NCBI GenBank assembly: GCA_964565665.1
Contig: CAZMFZ010000067.1
Coordinates: forward strand, 1-20,421
DNA length: 20,421 bases
Origin: CAZMFZ01 sp964565665
GTDB taxonomy: Bacteria; Bacteroidota; Bacteroidia; Cytophagales; UBA9547
Direction: 5' to 3'
The notes under the pieces are model-generated. The model searched no databases, was not told the DNA's origin, and saw only the letters and a list, made by a program, of their open reading frames with translations. A program made the translations under genes and the position numbers. Numbering within the stretch: position 1 is the stretch's first letter; every line of letters begins with the position of its first letter. This document shows positions 1 to 6,455 of the stretch, in pieces.

Positions 1-3
1 TTA

Positions 4-11
4 TAACTTTG
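4..11 (+). promoter_or_regulatory. Putative Bacteroidota -7 promoter box for the gene at 85
   Basis: The sequence TAACTTTG is an exact match to the Bacteroidota primary-sigma -7 consensus TAnnTTTG. It lies about 75 bases before the start codon at 85, which would give a leader of roughly 65-70 nt. The matching -33 TTG element would lie outside the window, so only half of the promoter can be judged. Confidence 0.45.
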
Positions 12-84
12 TTTATAAATACATAATATTTTATTCTCATACTATTTTTTTATTAATATATCTTAAACTAATCTTATTAAAACC

Positions 85-471
85 ATGGCATCATCAAACG
101 GTAGGGTAAACATTCCTAAAAGCCCTAAAGAATTACTTGAATTAGCTAAGACAATTTATGCCAAACATCAGGCAGATGGTACAACATCTAAGCTAAACGG
201 CTTAGAAGGTTATGATTGGGATGCAGTGGGACCCACAATTTTAAGCTGCCTTGAGAAAACTGTATTAGCAGATGAGCTTAGCAAGAAGGCAGAGAGTGCA
301 TACAACGACAGAAATCAGCTGTTAGGTCCGATAGAAGACATTACTCGCAAGAGCAGCCAAATGCTGAAGGGTATTTTTCCAAACAATCCTAAAAAACTTT
401 TGGAATGGGGCTACGATGTGAGCGATACTGTAAAGCCGACCACAGCATCTGCAAAAAAAGCTTTGGTGTAA
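85..471 (+). CDS. Small conserved cytoplasmic protein of unknown function
   Basis: This 128-residue protein has no signal peptide or membrane segment and is probably cytoplasmic. It has an N-terminal segment rich in Lys and Leu (SPKELLELAKTIYAKH), a predicted helical middle, and the motif NPKKLLEWGYDV near residues 101-112, followed by an Ala/Thr/Lys-rich tail. The general pattern of a helical domain of roughly 100 residues ending in a 'PKKLxxWGF/Y-V' motif is one I associate with small Bacteroidota hypothetical proteins, but I cannot name a family or a function. The ATG at 85 is the only reasonable start. A perfect -7 box lies upstream at 4-11, and the gene appears monocistronic with hairpins downstream (515-537 and 659-688). 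The coding frame is open from the start and its composition fits a real gene. Confidence 0.7.
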   Translation: MASSNGRVNIPKSPKELLELAKTIYAKHQADGTTSKLNGLEGYDWDAVGPTILSCLEKTVLADELSKKAESAYNDRNQLLGPIEDITRKSSQMLKGIFPNNPKKLLEWGYDVSDTVKPTTASAKKALV

Positions 472-658
472 TTTCAAATTTAAGGTATTTCCAATTAAAA
501 TCAGAATTATCTGGGTTTGACATTGCAAAGGTCAAACAGCGTAACTACGGTGTTTAACAAAACTTTTCAAATTCTTAAACCTTTGGAAAAATTAGCATAA
601 TAATATTTCCGTAAAAACTACAATACTTTAGTAATTCTCATAAACATTCACATAAAAT

Positions 659-688
659 AAAAGCCCACAATAAATATTGTGGGCTTTT
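659..688. terminator. Bidirectional rho-independent terminator
   Basis: A perfect 13-bp stem (AAAAGCCCACAAT at 659-671 with ATTGTGGGCTTTT at 676-688) encloses a 4-nt loop (AAAT). The GC core is flanked by A runs on the left and T runs on the right, so it can end transcription from either strand. It would stop the gene at 85-471, about 190 nt after its stop codon, and would back up the hairpin at 747-784 for secDF on the minus strand. Confidence 0.8.
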
Positions 689-746
689 ATCATGATAAAT
701 TAAAATGAGTTGTAGCTTGTGAATACACAAATTACAGTGATATATA

Positions 747-784
747 ATAACTTTACCAAAGTATCTAAACTTTGGTAAAGTTAT
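747..784 (-). terminator. Stem-loop terminator for secDF
   Basis: A perfect 15-bp inverted repeat (ATAACTTTACCAAAG at 747-761, CTTTGGTAAAGTTAT at 770-784) has an 8-nt loop. It begins 13 bp after the secDF stop codon on the minus strand. The stem is AT-rich, but its position directly behind the gene supports a role as terminator or 3'-end stabiliser. Confidence 0.65.
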
Positions 785-796
785 CTTAATAATAAA

Positions 797-3700
797 TTAT
801 GCCTTTACTGGTACTACCTCTTTTTTCTTCTTACTTCCAATAAATGCTAAATCTAGCACAATAGGCGAAGCAATAAAGATGGAAGAATACGTACCAAACG
901 TAACACCAACTAACATTACGAAAGAAAAGCCTCGTAACACCTCACCTCCAAAGACGTAAAGTACAGCTACGACAAGAAACACCGTCATAGCTGTAATAAT
1001 TGTACGACTAAAAGTGTTATTTATGGCAGTATTGATAGTAGACCCCATATTTCCCTTAGGATTATCGTTCAAGAACTCGCGTAACCTATCGAATACCACC
1101 ACAGTATCGTTGATAGAGTAACCTATAAGCGTAAGTACAGCTGCAATGTATATCTGATCTATCTCGATATTGATGCCAAATAGCGTAACTATGCCAGTAA
1201 GTGCTAAGGCCATTAGCACATCGTGACCCAAAGCTATAATTGCACCCAAACTATACGATAATCTGCGGAAACGCACAAATATATATAAGAACACGCCCAA
1301 CAGCGACAATGCTATAGAAACAAACGATGTATTCTTGATGTCATCGGCTATAGTACCGCCAATTTTTGAGCTGCTTAGTACCTCAGGTTTCTTATCTCCG
1401 AAAGCTGCAAGGCCATTGTTGAGGGCATCACTTACTACTTTGTCGCCTTCTTCACTTTCATCGTCAGATAAATAGCTGGTAGTGATCTTGAGCTTGTTGT
1501 TGTCGCCATAAGTTTTCACTTCTGTGCCGGCATTTTTGAAACTTTCTACAAGTTTGCCACGAACTGCAGAGGCATCCATAGCATCGTTGAAACTTACCAC
1601 GTAAGACCTGCCACCTTTGAAATCTACCCCTAAATTTAAGCCGCCTTGTGCCACGATGCAGCCAAATCCAATAGCAATAATGAGACCAGAAAACATATAA
1701 GCGTAGCGTCTATTGCCTACTACGTTTACATTCATGTCGCGTAATATATTGGCAGTAAGAGGTATAGAGAAAGATATGCCGTTGGCGAAAGGAGACTTCA
1801 CCCACCATTCCATAACTATGCGAGTTAAGAACACAGAAGTAAAGAAAGAGGTAGCGATACCTATCATTAACGTAACGGCAAAGCCTTGTACCGGACCAGA
1901 ACCGTAGATAGCAAGCACAGCACCCACAATAAACGTAGTAACGTTACCATCTACAATCGAACTATTTGCCCTATCGTAGCCTAAGCTTATGGCTTGTGCA
2001 AGGGTACGCCCAGCTCGTAGCTCCTCTCTAATACGTTCGTAAATTAATACGTTGGCATCGACCGCCATACCTAAAGTAAGCACAATACCCGCTATTCCTG
2101 GCAGTGTCATTACAGCTTGCATCTGCGTCATTACACCTACCAAGAAAAATAGGTTGACAAACAAAGCTAAGTCGGCAACTACGCCACCTGTACTGTAATA
2201 AAATACCATAAATATAATTACAGCAATCAAACCTACTAAAGTAGAGAAATAACCTTGCGAAATTGATTCGGCACCTAACGAAGGCCCTACAATAGCTTCC
2301 TCCACTATGCGCGTAGGTGCGGGAAGTTTACCCGCCTTTAAGATGTTGGCCAAATCTTTTGCCTCATCTATATCGAAGTTGCCAGAGATGGACGAGCTAC
2401 CGTTAGGTATTTCGCCTTGCACCACGGGAGCGGAATAAACGTAATTATCAAGCACGATAGCTATTCTACGTCCGATGCTGCTTCCAGTAATTTTCCTCCA
2501 TTTCTTTGCACCAGAGGCACTCATTTGCATGTTTACTTCGGGCGAACCATCTTGTCCAAAGTCTTGCCTAGCATCAATGATGGCATCACCGTCAAGTGCG
2601 GCCTTTTCATTGCGACCTTTCTTTATAAAATACAAAGGCAGGTACTCATTTCCATCTTCTGCTTTAATGCCTTTGGCTGCCCATACAATTCTCATGTTTG
2701 AAGGCATAATTTTCTTGATTTCCTCTAAAGCAAAGAGTTTATTTATCTTGCCAGTGTCGACTACGTTTCCACCAAGTCCATTATACATAGGTACAAATAG
2801 TTTCGATACCGTTTTCGACTGGGTTTTAGACGAAGAGTCGGCAGTTGCAGCTTCTTTCGAAGATTTAGAAGAAATAAGCCCGATAGAATCGCCACCTGCT
2901 GCGTTTTTAGGCAATGCACCTGCGAATAATTCATCAGATGCGTCAGATTTTGCAGCAGAATCTACATCTGTCGAACCATCTGTTGCCACAGCCACATCGT
3001 TGGTGTCGAGGCTCGATTTGAATACATCAAAATTCTTATCTTTCTTCTCAAGTTTGATCAAATACTTGTTCATAGCCTCAAAATACGGGCCAAATTTGTC
3101 GCCTTCTATCACCTCTACAAACTCCAACTTGGCAGTTCCCTGAAGCAACTTTCGAACTCTTTCGGGATTATCTACACCGGGCAGCTCCAACTGTATGCGT
3201 CCTGTGCCTTTTAGGCGTTGTATGTTCGGTTGAGTTACGCCAAACTTATCAATTCTGGTTCTTAATATTTGAAACGAACGCTCAATGGAACCTTCTATCT
3301 CAGCATCGAGCACAGCCAGCACATCATCATCGCTAGAATTTGGAGTAATGCGAGCTCTGTTGGTAGTGTTGCCAAAAATCTGGGCAAGTTTCACATCAGG
3401 GTTTAGGGTTTTATACGATTCTAGAAAAAGTGTCGTGAATTTCTTGTTGCTAGTAGCCGATTTATTAAAGGCATCTTGCAGCGCCTTGTCGAAATTAGGG
3501 TCGGCACTGCCACCTGCCATACCACGCACAATTTCTGTTGGCGAAACTTCCATTACTACGTGCATACCACCCTGCAAATCGAGCCCAAGATGCAATTCTT
3601 GTTCTTTTATTTGCTTATAAGTCCACGAAGCTCCGAGAAATTCAAAGGCAGGTTTCGTCCACAACGAATCAAGATACGACTGCCTTTTGGCATAGTCAAT

Positions 3701-3835
3701 TTTTCCAGTAGCATCTGTGGCATACACTTCAGCATCTGCCTTTATGCTATTGGAAATTAGGGAATAAGAGAGGAAATAGCCACATATTATAGCCAACACC
3801 GCAGCTACGATAATGACACCGATTTTATTTTTCAT
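797..3835 (-). CDS. secDF: Fused protein translocase subunit SecDF
   Basis: A single 1012-residue chain combines SecD and SecF, the inner-membrane partners of SecYEG that use the proton gradient to help pull exported proteins across the membrane. The N-terminal helix (KIGVIIVAAVLAIICGYF) is followed by the SecD motif LGLDLQGGMHVVMEV and the periplasmic P1 region with ILRTRIDKFGVTQPNIQ. The SecD core motif AVDANVLIYERIREEL lies near residue 590. The SecF half begins near residue 700, with GVDFKGGRSY and then IGYSINDTVVVFDRLREF near residue 910. Acidic residues of the proton path lie in these motifs. Residues about 278-340 form a Ser/Ala/Asp-rich low-complexity insert in the periplasmic part. 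I chose the ATG at 3835; a TTG in frame at 3853 would add six residues but lacks support. The gene stands alone, with a terminator at 747-784. Confidence 0.97.
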   Translation of the reverse strand: MKNKIGVIIVAAVLAIICGYFLSYSLISNSIKADAEVYATDATGKIDYAKRQSYLDSLWTKPAFEFLGASWTYKQIKEQELHLGLDLQGGMHVVMEVSPTEIVRGMAGGSADPNFDKALQDAFNKSATSNKKFTTLFLESYKTLNPDVKLAQIFGNTTNRARITPNSSDDDVLAVLDAEIEGSIERSFQILRTRIDKFGVTQPNIQRLKGTGRIQLELPGVDNPERVRKLLQGTAKLEFVEVIEGDKFGPYFEAMNKYLIKLEKKDKNFDVFKSSLDTNDVAVATDGSTDVDSAAKSDASDELFAGALPKNAAGGDSIGLISSKSSKEAATADSSSKTQSKTVSKLFVPMYNGLGGNVVDTGKINKLFALEEIKKIMPSNMRIVWAAKGIKAEDGNEYLPLYFIKKGRNEKAALDGDAIIDARQDFGQDGSPEVNMQMSASGAKKWRKITGSSIGRRIAIVLDNYVYSAPVVQGEIPNGSSSISGNFDIDEAKDLANILKAGKLPAPTRIVEEAIVGPSLGAESISQGYFSTLVGLIAVIIFMVFYYSTGGVVADLALFVNLFFLVGVMTQMQAVMTLPGIAGIVLTLGMAVDANVLIYERIREELRAGRTLAQAISLGYDRANSSIVDGNVTTFIVGAVLAIYGSGPVQGFAVTLMIGIATSFFTSVFLTRIVMEWWVKSPFANGISFSIPLTANILRDMNVNVVGNRRYAYMFSGLIIAIGFGCIVAQGGLNLGVDFKGGRSYVVSFNDAMDASAVRGKLVESFKNAGTEVKTYGDNNKLKITTSYLSDDESEEGDKVVSDALNNGLAAFGDKKPEVLSSSKIGGTIADDIKNTSFVSIALSLLGVFLYIFVRFRRLSYSLGAIIALGHDVLMALALTGIVTLFGINIEIDQIYIAAVLTLIGYSINDTVVVFDRLREFLNDNPKGNMGSTINTAINNTFSRTIITAMTVFLVVAVLYVFGGEVLRGFSFVMLVGVTFGTYSSIFIASPIVLDLAFIGSKKKKEVVPVKA

Positions 3836-3854
3836 AATATTAATTGCCCCCAAA

Positions 3855-3865
3855 CCCCGAAGGGG
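3855..3865 (-). other. UUCG-type hairpin in the secDF leader
   Basis: Read on the minus strand, this is CCCCTTCGGGG, a short stem with a C(UUCG)G-type tetraloop, followed by TTTGGGGGC about 15 nt before the secDF start. It would lie in the 5' leader of secDF mRNA. Similar CCCCTTCGGGG elements are, to my recollection, frequent in intergenic DNA of this phylum, so it may be a dispersed repeat rather than a gene-specific regulator. Confidence 0.4.
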
Positions 3866-3975
3866 AGTATTTTTATAGTTTCAATATCAGAGGGTTAGAA
3901 AATCTATTTTTCCAGATATTTTTTTTAATAATTATTAAGAAATGGATAAATATAAATGGGGAATGTGTGAAAGTG

Positions 3976-4084
3976 AATGCGTAATTATTAATTATGAATT
4001 ATAAATGCGTATGCGATAATTGATAATACGATTATTAATATCAGTAGCCTCTCATTACTAATTAATAATTAATAATTACGCATT
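3976..4084. repeat. AT-rich element bounded by a 20-bp perfect inverted repeat
   Basis: Bases 3976-3995 (AATGCGTAATTATTAATTAT) are the exact reverse complement of 4065-4084, so a 109-bp segment ends in 20-bp perfect inverted repeats. The interior repeats parts of the same words (AAATGCGTATGCG, AATTGATAATACG). No flanking target duplication was found. It starts 7 bp after the stop of the minus-strand gene ending at 4092, so it could fold into that gene's 3' end. Alternatively it is a small non-autonomous (MITE-like) or dispersed intergenic repeat. Confidence 0.5.
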
Positions 4085-4091
4085 AAGAAAG

Positions 4092-4421
4092 TTAAGGTGC
4101 ATTCACAGGCGTTATTCTCTCGAAGAGAATTACCTTAAAAGTATTGAGGAAGTTGGGGAAGAATACAGATTGGGGAACGAATGTCTCGAAATTAAAATCG
4201 AAACTGAATAAAATTACGGAGAATCGTTGAATACTCCCCTGAAATAAGCTGGTAGTAGCCTCCAGCGACAAAGATTTCACAACAGTTTGCTCTTCGGTAG
4301 CCGATTTCTCAGTTTTAGTTGCCTTTTTCGTAGCGAAACTGCCCGAATGTGCAGAATAACCCGCCAATAGGAGCGTAAAAACTAATAAAAAAATGAGAGA
4401 TTTGTGAACTAAAGATTTCAA
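4092..4421 (-). CDS. Small secreted protein of unknown function
   Basis: This 109-residue protein begins with a clear signal peptide (MKSLVHKSLIFLLVFTLLLAG, cleavage probably near AHS at residues 24-26), so it should be exported. A Lys/Thr/Glu-rich spacer follows (about residues 30-48). The C-terminal half is rich in Phe and Ser and ends in ITPVNAP. A short exported protein with a charged spacer and a C-terminal NAP ending is a pattern I recall from Bacteroidota hypothetical proteins; no function is known to me. Its start codon is only 11 bp from the divergent start of the receptor gene at 4433. Its promoter must therefore lie inside the first codons of that gene: a TTTTTG...TACCTTCG pair, 20 bp apart on the minus strand, is a one-mismatch fit to the phylum's promoter consensus. 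Confidence 0.65.
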   Translation of the reverse strand: MKSLVHKSLIFLLVFTLLLAGYSAHSGSFATKKATKTEKSATEEQTVVKSLSLEATTSLFQGSIQRFSVILFSFDFNFETFVPQSVFFPNFLNTFKVILFERITPVNAP

Positions 4422-4432
4422 TATTGTAAAAA

Positions 4433-6322
4433 ATGGAGTGCGAAGGTAAATACGAAGATTGGATTTGTCAAAAATTGTATTTTTTTATTATCGTTTTATG
4501 CTTTTCCGGCTTAGCTGGCTTTGCACATTCCGATACGCAAATCGAATACCGTGCTGACACTATCGAAACCATTGATGCCCAGATATATGCCGATTCCACC
4601 GGGCAAATTATATTAGACGATATAGTAAATACAGCAAAATTTCAGCCCCTTACTGCCACTAATGCCATTGCTTTTCATGCCAAATCAGCCTACTGGGTAA
4701 GGTTTAGATTCTCTCCCCGTACAAATGTGCAAAAAGCTATGCTTACTTCGCTCGCTATTTACAATTGGGTAGATGTATACTCCCCTACCCCAAACGGCAA
4801 CTACACTTTACAGAAGTCTGGCTTCAAAATACCCTTTTTAAGCCGCAATTTCCTAGATAACACTTCCGGAATACCACTAAATGTGCTGAAAGGCGATGCT
4901 ACTTATTATTATTTAAGAATAATAGCCCCCGACAACTTTGGCATCACCTATGCAGTAATATCACTTACCGAATTTCACAACCAAGCAGTGCGAAATTTCA
5001 GTTACTATGGCTTTTTTTACGGCATTATCCTCATTGCTGCCCTCTATAGCCTCATTTTATTTCTGCGAATAAAAGAAAAAGCCTATTTATACTATACACT
5101 CTATGTAGTTTGCTTCGGGCTATTCTCCGCCATGGTGTGGGGCTTGATTACCATAATTCCTCTCATAAATTTTGTAGGGTGGAATAAAAATTTCTACACC
5201 ATCCCCTTCGCCTCCATGACCTGCCTGCTGTTACTTTATGCTCGCAGCTTCTTAGGCACAAAAGAGCATTTACCATTCTTCCACAAGTTTCTCACCGCTT
5301 TGGTAATTGGGCGAATCATTGTATACTTCACTGGCTTTGCCATCAACTCCGATGAATTATACAGCCCAAAAACAGACGATTTATTCCTTTTGGGGGCATT
5401 TGCCGCGGGTATTGCTCGGCTAAGGCAAGGTTACAAGCCTGCCCGATACTATTTATTGGCGTTTTCCATTACTTACCTTGGTTTCCTAGTTCATGCCTTT
5501 GGTTTTTTGCGAGAATACACCAATTTCTTTATGACACCCTTCGATTTCTTCAATGCAGGTGTATATGAAATTATATTATTTTCCTTTGGCTTGGCCGAGC
5601 GATTCAGATTATTAAAATCGGACAAAGAAATTAGCGATGCACAAACCATTACCTATCTGAAAGAAAATAATGAGCTGAAAGACCAAATCATTATTCAACT
5701 CAATGAAAACGAACAGCTTAAAGACAAAGTAAACCGCGAATTAGAGCATAAAGTAAAAGAAAGAACCAAGGAATTAGCCTCAGTAAATGATGAACTTCAA
5801 GCCCAGTCTGCAGAAATAGAACGCATAAACGCCCTACTTTCACAAGATAATAATGAACTAAAGGATAATGTAAAGAAAATATCGCAAGATCGGGTAATGC
5901 AAAAGCGGGTGAGCTTTGAAGAATTCAAAGAAATATACCCTGATGATGAAGCGTGCTTCAAATACCTGACCATATTGAAATGGCCAAACAATCATTTTGT
6001 GTGTCGCAAATGTGGCAATACCAAATATTCCAAAGGCAATAGCCCACATTCCCGCAGATGCTCAAAATGCAATCATATTGAGCGAATATATACCGATACT
6101 ATATTCTCAGGTATCAAATTCCCCATCACGAAAGCATTCTATGTGCTATTTATTGTGGGTACGGGCAAAAATAATATAACTATTGATGAATTGTCGCAAT
6201 CGCTTGAGCTTCGCAAGCAAACTTGTTGGGCATTTAAAAAGAAACTCGCAGAGTCGATAGCAGCAAAGAAAACCAGACAAAAAAACAAAGATGGCTGGAG
6301 CCACTTGATAATAAACGAGTAA
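4433..6322 (+). CDS. 7TMR-DISM receptor fused to an IS1595-type transposase zinc-ribbon domain
   Basis: This 629-residue membrane protein appears to be a one-component receptor. Residues 15-33 are a signal-peptide-like segment. Residues about 45-180 resemble the 7TMR-DISMED2 extracytoplasmic sensory domain (YWVRFRF, YYYLRI). Residues about 190-390 form a 7TM module, and residues 395-485 a long Lys/Glu/Asn-rich coiled coil. The C-terminus (about 495-605) resembles the N-terminal DNA-binding part of IS1595/ISXO2 transposases. It has zinc cysteines C524, C527, C543 and C546 in two CxxC pairs, then IYTDTIFSGIKFPITKAFY and a helical segment with ELSQSLELRKQTCWAFKKKL. The DDE catalytic domain of those transposases is absent, and the protein ends in GWSHLIINE. 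I infer membrane sensing coupled to DNA or protein binding. The only ATG is at 4433; its acidic N-region is odd for a signal peptide, and a TTG at 4475 is an alternative start. Confidence 0.85.
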   Translation: MECEGKYEDWICQKLYFFIIVLCFSGLAGFAHSDTQIEYRADTIETIDAQIYADSTGQIILDDIVNTAKFQPLTATNAIAFHAKSAYWVRFRFSPRTNVQKAMLTSLAIYNWVDVYSPTPNGNYTLQKSGFKIPFLSRNFLDNTSGIPLNVLKGDATYYYLRIIAPDNFGITYAVISLTEFHNQAVRNFSYYGFFYGIILIAALYSLILFLRIKEKAYLYYTLYVVCFGLFSAMVWGLITIIPLINFVGWNKNFYTIPFASMTCLLLLYARSFLGTKEHLPFFHKFLTALVIGRIIVYFTGFAINSDELYSPKTDDLFLLGAFAAGIARLRQGYKPARYYLLAFSITYLGFLVHAFGFLREYTNFFMTPFDFFNAGVYEIILFSFGLAERFRLLKSDKEISDAQTITYLKENNELKDQIIIQLNENEQLKDKVNRELEHKVKERTKELASVNDELQAQSAEIERINALLSQDNNELKDNVKKISQDRVMQKRVSFEEFKEIYPDDEACFKYLTILKWPNNHFVCRKCGNTKYSKGNSPHSRRCSKCNHIERIYTDTIFSGIKFPITKAFYVLFIVGTGKNNITIDELSQSLELRKQTCWAFKKKLAESIAAKKTRQKNKDGWSHLIINE

Positions 6323-6344
6323 AGTTTGAACGATAAAATAAGAA

Positions 6345-6379
6345 GTTTCGACATAAATTAGCCATTGGTATGTCGAAAC
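6345..6379. terminator. Stem-loop between receptor and HNH genes
   Basis: An 11-bp perfect inverted repeat (GTTTCGACATA at 6345-6355, TATGTCGAAAC at 6369-6379) has a 13-nt loop. It begins 22 bp after the stop codon of the receptor gene and ends 76 bp before the next start. No T run follows, so it is either a weak terminator or a protein-binding palindrome. Confidence 0.4.
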
Positions 6380-6455
6380 CTGCCCTATTTTGCCACACTT
6401 AGGTGGATTGTTATGCGTATCTATTTGCAAACAGGTTCAACTAAGCGACTTTTAC

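Larger units (their letters stand above)
472..796. other. Intergenic region between convergent genes
   Basis: This 325-bp stretch lies between the gene ending at 471 (plus) and secDF ending at 797 (minus). It holds three hairpins: a weak one, GTTTGAC at 515-521 with GTCAAAC at 531-537, and two strong perfect ones annotated separately at 659-688 and 747-784. No convincing coding frame, RNA gene or promoter was seen in the rest. Confidence 0.6.

Noticed and set aside
2475..3143. A 222-codon open frame on the plus strand
   Set aside because: It lies antisense to secDF, which is a full-length, well-conserved gene. The frame has no recognisable domain and mirrors the low-complexity linker region.
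3836..3853. TTG start at 3853 for secDF
   Set aside because: It adds six residues before a normal Lys-rich signal-anchor start, and the ATG at 3835 gives the expected SecD N-terminus.
5797..6430. Several 60-95-codon frames antisense to the receptor's C-terminus
   Set aside because: They are shadows of the zinc-ribbon coding sequence with Cys/Phe-rich, unpatterned products and no promoter or family resemblance.
6390..6455. Upstream ATG at 6390 for the HNH-like gene
   Set aside because: The extra 22 residues show no homology to the NUMOD4 module and overlap the region just after the palindrome. The ATG at 6456 begins right at the recognised domain.
6323..6455. Remnant of an IS1595 DDE domain after the receptor gene
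   Set aside because: Translating the gap by eye gave no DDE-type motif, and the receptor frame ends cleanly in GWSHLIINE rather than running into transposase sequence.
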